From Caulobacter sp. CCH9-E1 (GTDB lineage Bacteria > Pseudomonadota > Alphaproteobacteria > Caulobacterales > Caulobacteraceae), in NCBI RefSeq assembly GCF_001556515.1, contig NZ_LSJA01000228.1, forward strand, positions 1 to 5,715: 5,715 nucleotides of DNA, read 5' to 3'. Within the stretch, counting starts at the first letter, position 1. Each line of letters opens with the position of its first letter. Under the pieces are notes generated by a model. The model worked only from the letters and a program-made list of their open reading frames with translations, was not told the origin of the DNA and ran no database searches. This document shows, one piece after another, positions 1 to 4,830 of this stretch. Both the position numbers and the translations under genes were made by a program.

Positions 1-75
1 GAGCACCGAGATCAGTGCGGCGCGCCGGAGGTCTTCCGGCTTGGCGCCCGTCAGGGATTTGATCAGGTCGCGCAT
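1..75 (-). CDS. fliP: FliP, flagellar type III export gate protein (N-terminal 25 codons only)
   Basis: This gene reads leftward from an ATG at 75-73 and leaves the window after 25 codons. The visible peptide starts MRDLIKSLTG, has a charged stretch (KPEDLRR) and then turns hydrophobic (AALISVL), which fits the start of a signal or first membrane segment. FliP forms the core pore of the flagellar export gate with FliQ and FliR in the inner membrane. The identification rests mainly on position: its ATG overlaps the stop codon of fliO by one base (TGATG), and fliO-fliP is a conserved pair. The diagnostic FliP core lies outside the window, so the family call is inferred from context. It is probably translationally coupled to fliO. 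Confidence 0.72.
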   Translation of the reverse strand, partial: MRDLIKSLTGAKPEDLRRAALISVL

Positions 76-389
76 CAGGCCACGGGCTCCGGAGCGGAAA
101 CGGAAGTGGAAACCGAAGGAGACGGGGAGGGCGCGGGCGTCCAGTCCAGCAGCCTGCCGTCGCCCAGCAGGACGAGGCGCTCCTCGCCATCCAGGCTGAC
201 CACCAAAAGGCGGCGGGTGGGGTCCAGCGCCAGGCTCTCGACGACCTTGAGGCGGCGATCCTGCCGCGCGGCGATCAGGCGACCGACGGCGTCCGGCCCG
301 AACTTGCGCAGGGCCCAGGCGGCCAGGCCGATCAGGCCCAGAGTGATCGCCAGCGCCGCCAGGGCGCGGATGAATTCGATGACGGGCAT
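75..389 (-). CDS. fliO: FliO, flagellar biosynthesis membrane protein
   Basis: This is a small (104 aa) single-pass inner-membrane protein that helps assemble the FliP ring of the flagellar export gate. The sequence shows a short N-terminus (MPVIEFIR), one strong membrane segment at about residues 7-27, a basic stop-transfer region (RKFGPD), and a cytoplasmic domain of FliO type with the pattern LKVVESLALDPTRRLLVV, then a glycine turn and LLDW at about residues 45-82. The last 20 residues are a low-complexity Pro/Ser/Val/Ala tail. FliO proteins are short and poorly conserved, so the call uses both this pattern and the one-base overlap with fliP. I chose the ATG at 389. A TTG at 407 would add six residues (MSRSAV), and neither start has a clear Shine-Dalgarno sequence. 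It is divergent from flgB and may be transcribed from the CtrA-like site at 456-471. Confidence 0.85.
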   Translation of the reverse strand: MPVIEFIRALAALAITLGLIGLAAWALRKFGPDAVGRLIAARQDRRLKVVESLALDPTRRLLVVSLDGEERLVLLGDGRLLDWTPAPSPSPSVSTSVSAPEPVA

Positions 390-455
390 GACGGCCGAGC
401 GAGACAAGATGGCGCAGGGAAATGCCCCCGACGTCCCTGGTGTGCCTGACGGTTC

Positions 456-471
456 TTAATGTCGAATTAAC
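456..471. promoter_or_regulatory. CtrA-type box (TTAA-N7-TTAAC) in the fliO/flgB divergent intergenic region
   Basis: TTAA at 456-459 and TTAA at 467-470 are separated by exactly seven bases and followed by C at 471. This is a perfect match to the CtrA full site of Caulobacter and relatives, which controls early (class II) flagellar genes. It lies between the divergent fliO and flgB. The core is nearly symmetric, so direction is uncertain. If the box overlaps a -35 element, transcription toward fliO would start around 415-430, a sensible leader. Transcription toward flgB would start near or just after the ATG at 486, leaving almost no leader. The motif is seen; CtrA binding is inferred. Confidence 0.75.
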
Positions 472-485
472 CCTGTTTCTTCACC

Positions 486-938
486 ATGTTCGTCATGGGT
501 CCGGATGACATCCCTCTCTTCGGCATGCTCAAGAGCCGCCTCGGTTATCTGACCGAGCGCCAGAAGCTTGTCGCCCAGAACGTGGCCAACGCCGACACCG
601 CCGGCTATCGCCCCAGCGACCTGAAGCCCTTCAGTTTCCAGGCCTCGTTGATGAATCAAGCCTCGGGGGCGGTTTATCGCGGCGGGCCCGCGGCGCCGAC
701 CAACGGCGTGCGGATGATCGCCACCTCGGCCTCGCACCTGGCGCCGTCGAAGGCGCCGAGCGCCTGGCGGGCGACGGCCGGGGCCGATTCGGAAACCACT
801 CTCGACGGCAACGCGGTGTCGCTCGAGGACCAGATGATCAAGATGGCCGACGCGCGCATGAACTACGACGCGGCGATCAGCTTCTACCAGAAGTCCATGA
901 CCATGCTGCGCATGGCGGCGCGCAAGCCGAACGGCTGA
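486..938 (+). CDS. flgB: FlgB, flagellar proximal rod protein
   Basis: FlgB is a proximal rod subunit of the flagellar basal body, exported through the type III apparatus and assembled in the periplasm on FliE and the MS ring. The 150-aa product has the N-terminal rod signature: an amphipathic helix (FGMLKSRLGYLTERQKLVAQ, about residues 12-31) followed by NVANADTAGY (32-41), the family's NIANADTPGY motif. The middle is variable. The C-terminus has SLEDQMIKMADARMNYD and an amphipathic helix ending in MLRMAARKPNG, typical of FlgB. Length is usual for the family. Two in-frame ATGs (486 and 495) both keep the full N-terminal helix, and neither has a Shine-Dalgarno sequence, so leaderless or weak initiation is possible. 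It is the first gene of flgB-flgC-fliE, with flgC 11 bases downstream. Confidence 0.95.
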   Translation: MFVMGPDDIPLFGMLKSRLGYLTERQKLVAQNVANADTAGYRPSDLKPFSFQASLMNQASGAVYRGGPAAPTNGVRMIATSASHLAPSKAPSAWRATAGADSETTLDGNAVSLEDQMIKMADARMNYDAAISFYQKSMTMLRMAARKPNG

Positions 939-949
939 GGAGCTAGGCG

Positions 950-1369
950 ATGCCGGAGATCAAATCCCAACCTATGGCGGCCATGGCCGTCGCGGCTTCC
1001 GCCCTCCGCGCCCAGCAGGGCCGCATGCGGGTCATCGCCGAGAACATCGCCAACGCCAACTCCACCGCCACCACGGCCGGTGGCGATCCCTATCGGCGCC
1101 AGGTGCCGATCTTCCGGCCAACCAAGGTCCAGGGCGCCGAGGGCGTCCAGATGGTCCGCGTCGATCCGGACGAAAGCGCCTTCAAGACCGAATACGATCC
1201 CGGCAATCCGGCCGCCGACGCACGCGGCTACGTCAAGCTGCCGAACGTCAATTCGCTGGTCGAGGCGCTGGACATGAAGGAGGCGCAGCGCGCCTACGAA
1301 GCCAACCTCAACGTCATCGAGACGGCGCGCGTGATGGAATCGCGCACCCTCGACATCCTCAAGAAATAG
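950..1369 (+). CDS. flgC: FlgC, flagellar proximal rod protein
   Basis: FlgC is the second proximal rod subunit, working with FlgB, FlgF and FliE in the periplasmic rod. The 139-aa product has the N-terminal rod helix (ALRAQQGRMRVIAENIANANS, about residues 18-38), then GGDPYRRQVPIF, which matches the FlgC pattern in which the rod motif is followed by a PYRR segment. The central VRVDPDESAFKTEYDPGNPAAD and GYVKLPNV are characteristic of FlgC. The C-terminal helix (EALDMKEAQRAYEANLNVIE, then ARVMESRTLDILKK) is the conserved rod/hook C-terminal motif. The ATG at 950 has a good GAGGAG Shine-Dalgarno sequence at 937-942 that overlaps the flgB stop codon, so translation is probably coupled. No odd features. 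Confidence 0.97.
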   Translation: MPEIKSQPMAAMAVAASALRAQQGRMRVIAENIANANSTATTAGGDPYRRQVPIFRPTKVQGAEGVQMVRVDPDESAFKTEYDPGNPAADARGYVKLPNVNSLVEALDMKEAQRAYEANLNVIETARVMESRTLDILKK

Positions 1370-1379
1370 GGGCTAGGCC

Positions 1380-1691
1380 ATGATCACCGCGCTCGCCGCC
1401 GCCAAGGCCTACGCCAGCTCCGGCGCCATGTCCGTGGGCTCCGTCGGTTCGATCGGCGGAGGCCAGAAGAACGGCCTCGACTTCGGCGACATCCTGAAGT
1501 CGGCGATGACCGACGCGACCAAGGCCTCGAAGGTCGCCGAGCAAAAGATCGCCGCCCAGGTGGCCGGCAAGGCCGAATTGGTCGACGTCGTGACCGCGAT
1601 CAGCTCGGCCGAGGCCAGCCTGGAGACGGTGATGTCCGTCCGCGACCAGGTGATCTCGGCCTACCAGGAAATCATGCGGATGCCGATCTAG
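1380..1691 (+). CDS. fliE: FliE, flagellar hook-basal body / MS ring-rod junction protein
   Basis: FliE joins the MS ring to the proximal rod and is needed for flagellar export to proceed. The 103-aa product is the usual size. Its N-terminus is Ala/Gly/Ser-rich and variable. The conserved part begins at FGDILKSAM (35-43) and continues through an Ala-rich helix to the signature C-terminus [18 protein letters not shown] (65-82) and [17 protein letters not shown], which matches the family's [15 protein letters not shown] ending. The ATG at 1380 is preceded by AGGGG at 1368-1372 with seven bases of spacing, overlapping the flgC stop. It is the last gene of the flgB-flgC-fliE operon. The stop codon sits in the loop of an inverted repeat (1678-1699), and the next gene is convergent. 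Confidence 0.96.
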   Translation: MITALAAAKAYASSGAMSVGSVGSIGGGQKNGLDFGDILKSAMTDATKASKVAEQKIAAQVAGKAELVDVVTAISSAEASLETVMSVRDQVISAYQEIMRMPI

Positions 1692-1699
1692 CGGCATCC
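1678..1699. terminator. Possible bidirectional stem-loop between fliE and the convergent permease gene
   Basis: GGATGCCG at 1678-1685 and CGGCATCC at 1692-1699 are perfect 8-bp inverted repeats with a six-base loop (ATCTAG) that contains the fliE stop codon. The fliE stop and the stop of the convergent permease gene are only 21 bases apart, so a transcript end has to lie here in both directions. There is no T-tract on either side, so this is not a standard intrinsic terminator. It may instead block 3'-exonucleases or mark a Rho-dependent end. The pairing is seen; the function is inferred. Confidence 0.45.
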
Positions 1700-1712
1700 C
1701 CATGGTGCTCAC

Positions 1713-2696
1713 CTACCGGCTCAGCGCCAACGCCAGCTGGGCGTAGAGTGGAATACCCAGCAGGATGTTGAAGGGGAAGGTGACCCCCAGGGACAGCGTC
1801 AGACAGAGGCCCGCATCCGCCTTGGGCAGGGTCAGCCGGATCGCCGCCGGCGCGGCGATGTAGGAGGCCGAGCCGGCCAAAGCCGTCAGCGTCGCCAGCT
1901 CGCCGTTACGCAACCCAACCAGCCAACCCAGGCTCAACGCCAGCGCCGCGCCGGTCAGGGGCAGAACGACGCCCATCGCCACGACCGCCGGCCGCACCTC
2001 GCGCCAGGCCCGCAGGCGCTCTGCCGCCGTCACGCCCAGCTCCAGCAGGAACAGGCACAGGACGCCCTGGAACAGCGGGCCGACGAAGACATTCAGCTTG
2101 GCCGCGTTCGGCGCGGTGGCGACCAGACCGATGGCGAAACTGCCCAGCAGCACCACGGCGGCGGGGTTCAGCAGCGCCTCGTGCAGCAACTTGCCCGCCG
2201 AGGCCGATCGCGCCTCGTTCGGCGACATCAGCTTGGCCAGGGTGACGGCGACCAGCACCCCGGGCGTCTCCATCAGGGCCAGAACCGCCGACATGTAGCC
2301 GGCTGGATGATGACCGATTGACCCCAGATAGCTCTGGGCGGCCGCGAAGGTCACGACTGAGACCGAGCCGTAGTGCGCCGCGACCGCCGCGCTGTTCAGG
2401 CTGGTCAGGCCGACCTTTCGCATCGCGCCGTAGGCCAGGACCGGCAACAGCAGGGCCAGGCCCAGGCCGGCGACCGCGGCGCTGACGAAGGTGGGGTCCA
2501 GCCCGTGCGCGCGGGCCTCCGCGCCGCCTTTGAAGCCGATGCACAGCATCAGGTACATCGACAGGAAGCTCATGGCCCCTTTGGGCAGTCGCAGCGGCGA
2601 GCCGGCCAGCGCCGCCCCCGCTCCGAGCACGAAGAACAGCACCGCCGGCTGTGTGAGGTTGCCGGCGGCCTGCGCCAGACCCTGGGCCAAATCCAT
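1713..2696 (-). CDS. SbtA-family (Sbt_1) sodium-dependent bicarbonate transporter-like permease
   Basis: This encodes a 327-aa inner-membrane protein of the family that includes cyanobacterial SbtA, a sodium/bicarbonate symporter. It is almost entirely hydrophobic, with about ten apparent segments in two halves. The first half has LFFVLGAGAALAGSPLRLPK (20-39), YLMLCIGFKGG (48-58, compare LLTKIGLTGG in SbtA), AAHYGSVSVVTFAAA (106-120) and LMETPGVLVAV (141-151), where SbtA has a DIPAL-type motif. A short hydrophilic linker (about 157-172) separates the halves, much shorter than in cyanobacterial SbtA. The second half ends with LTALAGSASYIAAPAAIRLT and a GVTFPFNILLGIPLY segment. I chose the ATG at 2696 because a good Shine-Dalgarno sequence precedes it; an upstream ATG at 2792 would add a basic, non-membrane extension lying across the promoter region. 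The substrate is unproven: SbtA-like proteins of heterotrophs are mostly uncharacterised. No SbtB (PII-like) gene is adjacent. Confidence 0.85.
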   Translation of the reverse strand: MDLAQGLAQAAGNLTQPAVLFFVLGAGAALAGSPLRLPKGAMSFLSMYLMLCIGFKGGAEARAHGLDPTFVSAAVAGLGLALLLPVLAYGAMRKVGLTSLNSAAVAAHYGSVSVVTFAAAQSYLGSIGHHPAGYMSAVLALMETPGVLVAVTLAKLMSPNEARSASAGKLLHEALLNPAAVVLLGSFAIGLVATAPNAAKLNVFVGPLFQGVLCLFLLELGVTAAERLRAWREVRPAVVAMGVVLPLTGAALALSLGWLVGLRNGELATLTALAGSASYIAAPAAIRLTLPKADAGLCLTLSLGVTFPFNILLGIPLYAQLALALSR

Positions 2697-2705
2697 CTGA
2701 ACGAG

Positions 2706-2711
2706 CTCCTT
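2706..2711 (-). promoter_or_regulatory. Shine-Dalgarno sequence of the SbtA-like permease gene
   Basis: On the minus strand AAGGAG lies nine bases upstream of the ATG at 2696. It decides the start in favour of the 327-aa form and against the longer reading from 2792. Confidence 0.75.
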
Positions 2712-2757
2712 GCCACGCCCCGGATCGAGGCGCGGCGGTGCTCTAGCCAGGCTTGAG

Positions 2758-2801
2758 CAATTCGATAAGATAATCCTTCGCATCCTAATCATGACGAATT
2801 G
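2758..2801. promoter_or_regulatory. Probable LysR operator/promoter region: inverted repeat and T-N11-A site
   Basis: CAATTCG at 2758-2764 and CGAATTG at 2795-2801 form a perfect 7-bp inverted repeat, 37 bp centre to centre, in a patch far richer in A/T than its surroundings. Within it, ATT-N9-AAT at 2760-2774 contains the T-N11-A core typical of LysR-type binding sites, and the sequence GATAAGATAAT (2764-2774) could give a -10 element on either strand. The region separates the regulator gene from the divergent permease gene, which is the usual place for such sites. The repeats are seen; their use by this regulator is inferred. Confidence 0.5.
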
Positions 2802-2803
2802 TA

Positions 2804-3688
2804 ATGGATGAGCCGATGCCGAACCCGACGAATCTCGATCTCGACCTCGTTCGCGCGTTTGTCATGGTCAGCGAAAGCCGCAGTTTCACCCGCGCGGGCG
2901 AGCGCCTGGGCCGCTCCCAGTCGGCGATCAGCCTGCAGGTGCGACGGCTTGAGGACCTGATCGGCGAGCCGCTGTTCCAGCGCGACGCGCGCCGGGTCAG
3001 CCTGACCGACAAGGGCGAGGTGTTCCTGGCGCAGGCCCGGCGGCTGCTGCGGGTCAATGACGACATCGTCGCGGCGCTGGCGGCCGACGAGGTCGAGGGC
3101 GAGGTCCGGATGGGCGCGCCGGAGGACTTCGCCACGGCCCACCTGCCGGCGGTGCTGGGCGCCTTCGCCCGCAGCCACCCGCGCATCGCCCTATCGGTCA
3201 CCTGCGACCTCACGCTTCGTCTGCTGGACAGGATGAGCGCCGGCGAGCTGGATCTAGCCCTGGTCAAGCGCGAACCGCTGGGCGGCGAACTGGGGGTGCG
3301 GGTCTGGCGCGAGCCTCTGGTCTGGGTCGGGCGCGATGGCGAGGACCTGACGTCCGGCAAGGTCGTCTCGCTGATCGCCGCGCCGTCGCCCTGCGTCTAT
3401 CGCCGGCGCGCGACCACGGCGCTGGACGAGGCGGGGCGCGCCTGGCGCATCGCCTATACGAGCCCCTCGGTGGCTGGGCAGCTGGCGGCGCTAAGGGCGG
3501 GCCTGGGCGTGTCGGTGCTGCCGCGCGCCATGGTCCCCGACGACCTCGCCATCCTGGCTGGCGAGGCGCCGCCCCTGGCCGACGGCGAGATCGCCCTGAT
3601 CCGCAACCGCGAGGCTGGTCCGGCGGCCGATCGCCTGGCCGAGCACGTGCTGGCGGCCCTGGACCGCGCGGTCGCCCAGCGGGGCTGA
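2804..3688 (+). CDS. LysR-type transcriptional regulator, divergent from the SbtA-like permease
   Basis: This is a 294-aa DNA-binding regulator of the LysR family; length and layout are standard. The winged helix-turn-helix is at about residues 11-70: LDLVRAFVMVSESRSFTRAG, then GRSQSAISLQVRRLE as recognition helix and EPLFQRDARRVSLTDKGE as wing, followed by the linker helix (VFLAQARRLLRVNDDIVAAL). It resembles the LrhA/HexA branch (N-terminal NLDLDL, and LLRVND in the linker). The effector-binding domain runs from about residue 97 (GEVRMGAPEDFATAHLPAVL) to the end and includes GLGVSVLPRAM, common to the second lobe. The ATG at 2804 has no clear ribosome site. An ATG at 2816 (290 aa) has a weak GGATGAG upstream and keeps the whole DNA-binding domain, so it is an equally good start. 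By analogy with other LysR pairs, it probably controls the divergent permease gene and itself; the effector is unknown. Confidence 0.93.
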   Translation: MDEPMPNPTNLDLDLVRAFVMVSESRSFTRAGERLGRSQSAISLQVRRLEDLIGEPLFQRDARRVSLTDKGEVFLAQARRLLRVNDDIVAALAADEVEGEVRMGAPEDFATAHLPAVLGAFARSHPRIALSVTCDLTLRLLDRMSAGELDLALVKREPLGGELGVRVWREPLVWVGRDGEDLTSGKVVSLIAAPSPCVYRRRATTALDEAGRAWRIAYTSPSVAGQLAALRAGLGVSVLPRAMVPDDLAILAGEAPPLADGEIALIRNREAGPAADRLAEHVLAALDRAVAQRG

Positions 3689-3695
3689 ACCGACG

Positions 3696-3723
3696 AAAAA
3701 AGAGCCGCGCCCGGAGGCGCGGC
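3696..3723 (-). terminator. Intrinsic terminator for minus-strand transcription; hairpin also lies after the LysR gene
   Basis: GCCGCGCC at 3704-3711 pairs perfectly with GGCGCGGC at 3716-3723 around a CGGA tetraloop. On the left lies a run of six A (3696-3701). Read on the minus strand this is a GC-rich 8-bp stem followed by TCTTTTTT, a textbook intrinsic terminator for transcription coming from the small gene at 3764-3916. In the plus direction only CTTC follows the stem, so termination of the LysR transcript (stop at 3688, 15 bases upstream of the stem) would be weaker, though the A-tract and stem may still serve both. Confidence 0.85.
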
Positions 3724-3763
3724 CTTCAAGTCGCTCGGGGGAGAAAAGGCAAAAACGCTACGC

Positions 3764-3916
3764 TCACAGACGCAGGAACGCGCGGGCGGCCGACAAGAGC
3801 CCGCCCCAGACGATCGCGTTCAGGACGGCCGCGACGAACACCGCGACGCCGAGCGGCCACTGGCGGGGCCGACGGGCGCGGGGATCGAACGGGCGGGTCT
3901 GCGACGCGAAGGGCAT
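3764..3916 (-). CDS. Small single-pass membrane protein, function unknown (50 aa)
   Basis: This is a short gene in what would otherwise be a 377-base gap. From the ATG at 3916 it encodes 50 residues: a basic, Pro-rich N-terminus (MPFASQTRPF, then DPRARRPRQW), one hydrophobic segment at about residues 21-44 (PLGVAVFVAAVLNAIVWGGL and on), and a short basic end (RAFLRL). The positive-inside rule predicts a cytoplasmic N-terminus. Support comes from the AAGGAG Shine-Dalgarno sequence six bases upstream, the G/C third-position codon use like its neighbours, and the strong minus-strand terminator 40 bases past its stop. An in-frame ATG at 3934 would give 56 aa but has no ribosome site. I do not recognise a family. 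It is convergent with the LysR gene and divergent from the ABC operon, so context does not suggest a job. Confidence 0.7.
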   Translation of the reverse strand: MPFASQTRPFDPRARRPRQWPLGVAVFVAAVLNAIVWGGLLSAARAFLRL

Positions 3917-3961
3917 CAAGCGCTCCTTAACCATGCGCCCATGGTCGAGATTGACTCGGCC
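3916..3961. promoter_or_regulatory. Possible control region upstream of the ABC operon: CtrA-like half-site, short dyad, GANTC site
   Basis: TTAACCAT at 3927-3934 matches a CtrA half-site, and TCAA seven bases before it (3916-3919) makes a one-mismatch full site. Further right, GGTCGAG (3943-3949) and CTCGGCC (3955-3961) can pair with one G-U wobble around a five-base loop, and GACTC (3953-3957) is a CcrM-type methylation site. All lie near the divide between the small minus-strand gene and the ABC operon. No convincing -35/-10 pair was found from 3935 to 4065. Each element is short and could be chance; TTAACC also overlaps the ribosome site of the small gene. Confidence 0.25.
3923..3928 (-). 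promoter_or_regulatory. Shine-Dalgarno sequence of the small membrane-protein gene
   Basis: On the minus strand AAGGAG lies six bases upstream of the ATG at 3916. It is one of the best ribosome sites in the window and sets the start of the 50-aa protein over the in-frame ATG at 3934. It abuts TTAACCAT (3927-3934, plus strand), a sequence resembling a CtrA half-site. Confidence 0.7.
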
Positions 3962-4065
3962 TTCGCGAACCGGACGACCTGTCGCGCGCCGCCTTGTCGC
4001 ACCCCGGCTTTGATTTCCGGCTTGGAACCGGCGAAGGTCGATTGTTAGCGCCGCTCGGAGCCCGC

Positions 4066-4830
4066 ATGACCGACGCCATCGTCCTCGACCGGGTGAGCAA
4101 GTCGTACGGCGGCCAGACCGTCCTGGCGCGGACCGACCTGCGTATCGCCAAGGGCCGCTTCGTCGCCCTGGTCGGCGAATCCGGCGCGGGCAAGACCACG
4201 CTGCTGAAGCTGATCAACGGCCTGATCGCGCCGACCTCGGGCCGCGTGCTGGTCGATGGCGAGGACATCGCCCTTCGCCCCGGTCCGGAGCTGCGCAGGG
4301 GCATAGGCTACGTCTTCCAAGAGACCGGTCTCTTCCCGCACATGAGCATCGCCCAGAACATCGGGATCACGCCGACCCTGCTGGGCTGGCCAAGCGAGAC
4401 GATCGCCGCGCGAACGGCGGAGCTGCTAGACCTCGTAGCCTTGCCGCGAGATGTCGCAAGCCGCGCGCCGGCGCAGCTCTCCGGCGGTCAGCGCCAGCGT
4501 GTGGGCGTCGCCCGCGCCCTGGCGGCTCGGCCGTCCATCCTGCTGATGGACGAGCCGTTCGGCGCCTTGGATCCCGTCGTCCGCGTGGCCCTGGCCGACG
4601 ATGTGCGGCGGCTGCACGAGGCGCTGGGCCTGACCACGGTGATGGTCACCCATGATGTCGGCGAAGCCCTGTTGCTGGCCGACGAGGTCGTGGTGATGGC
4701 GGCCGGCGAGGTGCTGGCCCAGGCCGCGCCGCGCGACCTGCTGGCGGGCCATCCAGACCCTGTGGTCGCCGACCTGATCGCCGCGCCGAGGCGACAGGCC
4801 CAGCGCCTCGCGGAGTTGGTCCGTGGCTGA
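4066..4830 (+). CDS. ABC importer ATPase, quaternary-amine/osmoprotectant family (OpuCA/EgtV-like, no CBS domains)
   Basis: This 254-aa cytoplasmic ATPase powers the importer whose permease follows. All ABC motifs are present: Walker A GESGAGKTT (37-45), Q-loop Q85 in YVFQETGLFPHMS, signature LSGGQRQRV (138-146), Walker B ILLMDEP (158-164), D-loop ALD (167-169) and switch His196 in MVTHD. ETGLFPHM after the Q-loop and DEPFGALDPVVR are typical of the glycine betaine/carnitine/choline (QAT) group. The protein ends about 90 residues after the switch His, without the tandem CBS domains that sense ionic strength in OpuA or OpuCA, so any osmotic control must act elsewhere. The ATG at 4066 has GGAG (4057-4060) five bases upstream; upstream in-frame TTG at 3994 is less likely. 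The next gene begins within its last codons. Confidence 0.92.
   Translation: MTDAIVLDRVSKSYGGQTVLARTDLRIAKGRFVALVGESGAGKTTLLKLINGLIAPTSGRVLVDGEDIALRPGPELRRGIGYVFQETGLFPHMSIAQNIGITPTLLGWPSETIAARTAELLDLVALPRDVASRAPAQLSGGQRQRVGVARALAARPSILLMDEPFGALDPVVRVALADDVRRLHEALGLTTVMVTHDVGEALLLADEVVVMAAGEVLAQAAPRDLLAGHPDPVVADLIAAPRRQAQRLAELVRG

Noticed and set aside
106..459. Plus-strand open frame opposite fliO
   Set aside because: The product is Ser/Arg/Thr-rich low-complexity sequence. The minus strand carries a coherent FliO with a membrane segment and a one-base overlap with fliP.
408..485. A sigma-54 (-24/-12) flagellar promoter upstream of flgB or fliO
   Set aside because: I looked for GG-N10-GC with the surrounding consensus on both strands. 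GGCAC-like fragments occur on the minus strand near 443-450 but without a GC at the right spacing.
1906..2544. A 212-codon minus-strand frame overlapping the permease gene in another phase
   Set aside because: The translation is Arg/Gly/Ala-rich and lacks any recognisable pattern, while the overlapping frame gives a clear multi-pass Sbt_1 permease.
2697..2792. N-terminal extension of the SbtA-like permease from an ATG at 2792
   Set aside because: The 32 added residues are basic, Pro-rich and unlike the family. They would be encoded across the AT-rich promoter/operator region, and the internal ATG at 2696 has a good AAGGAG.
2785..3360. Minus-strand Ser/Arg-rich frame opposite the LysR gene
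   Set aside because: It has no domain pattern and a composition typical of antisense shadows; the plus strand encodes a full LysR regulator.
3994..4065. Upstream TTG start (3994) for the ABC ATPase
   Set aside because: It would add 24 residues before the usual ABC N-terminus (a beta strand such as IVLDRVSKSYGG) and has no ribosome site, while the ATG at 4066 has GGAG at the right distance.
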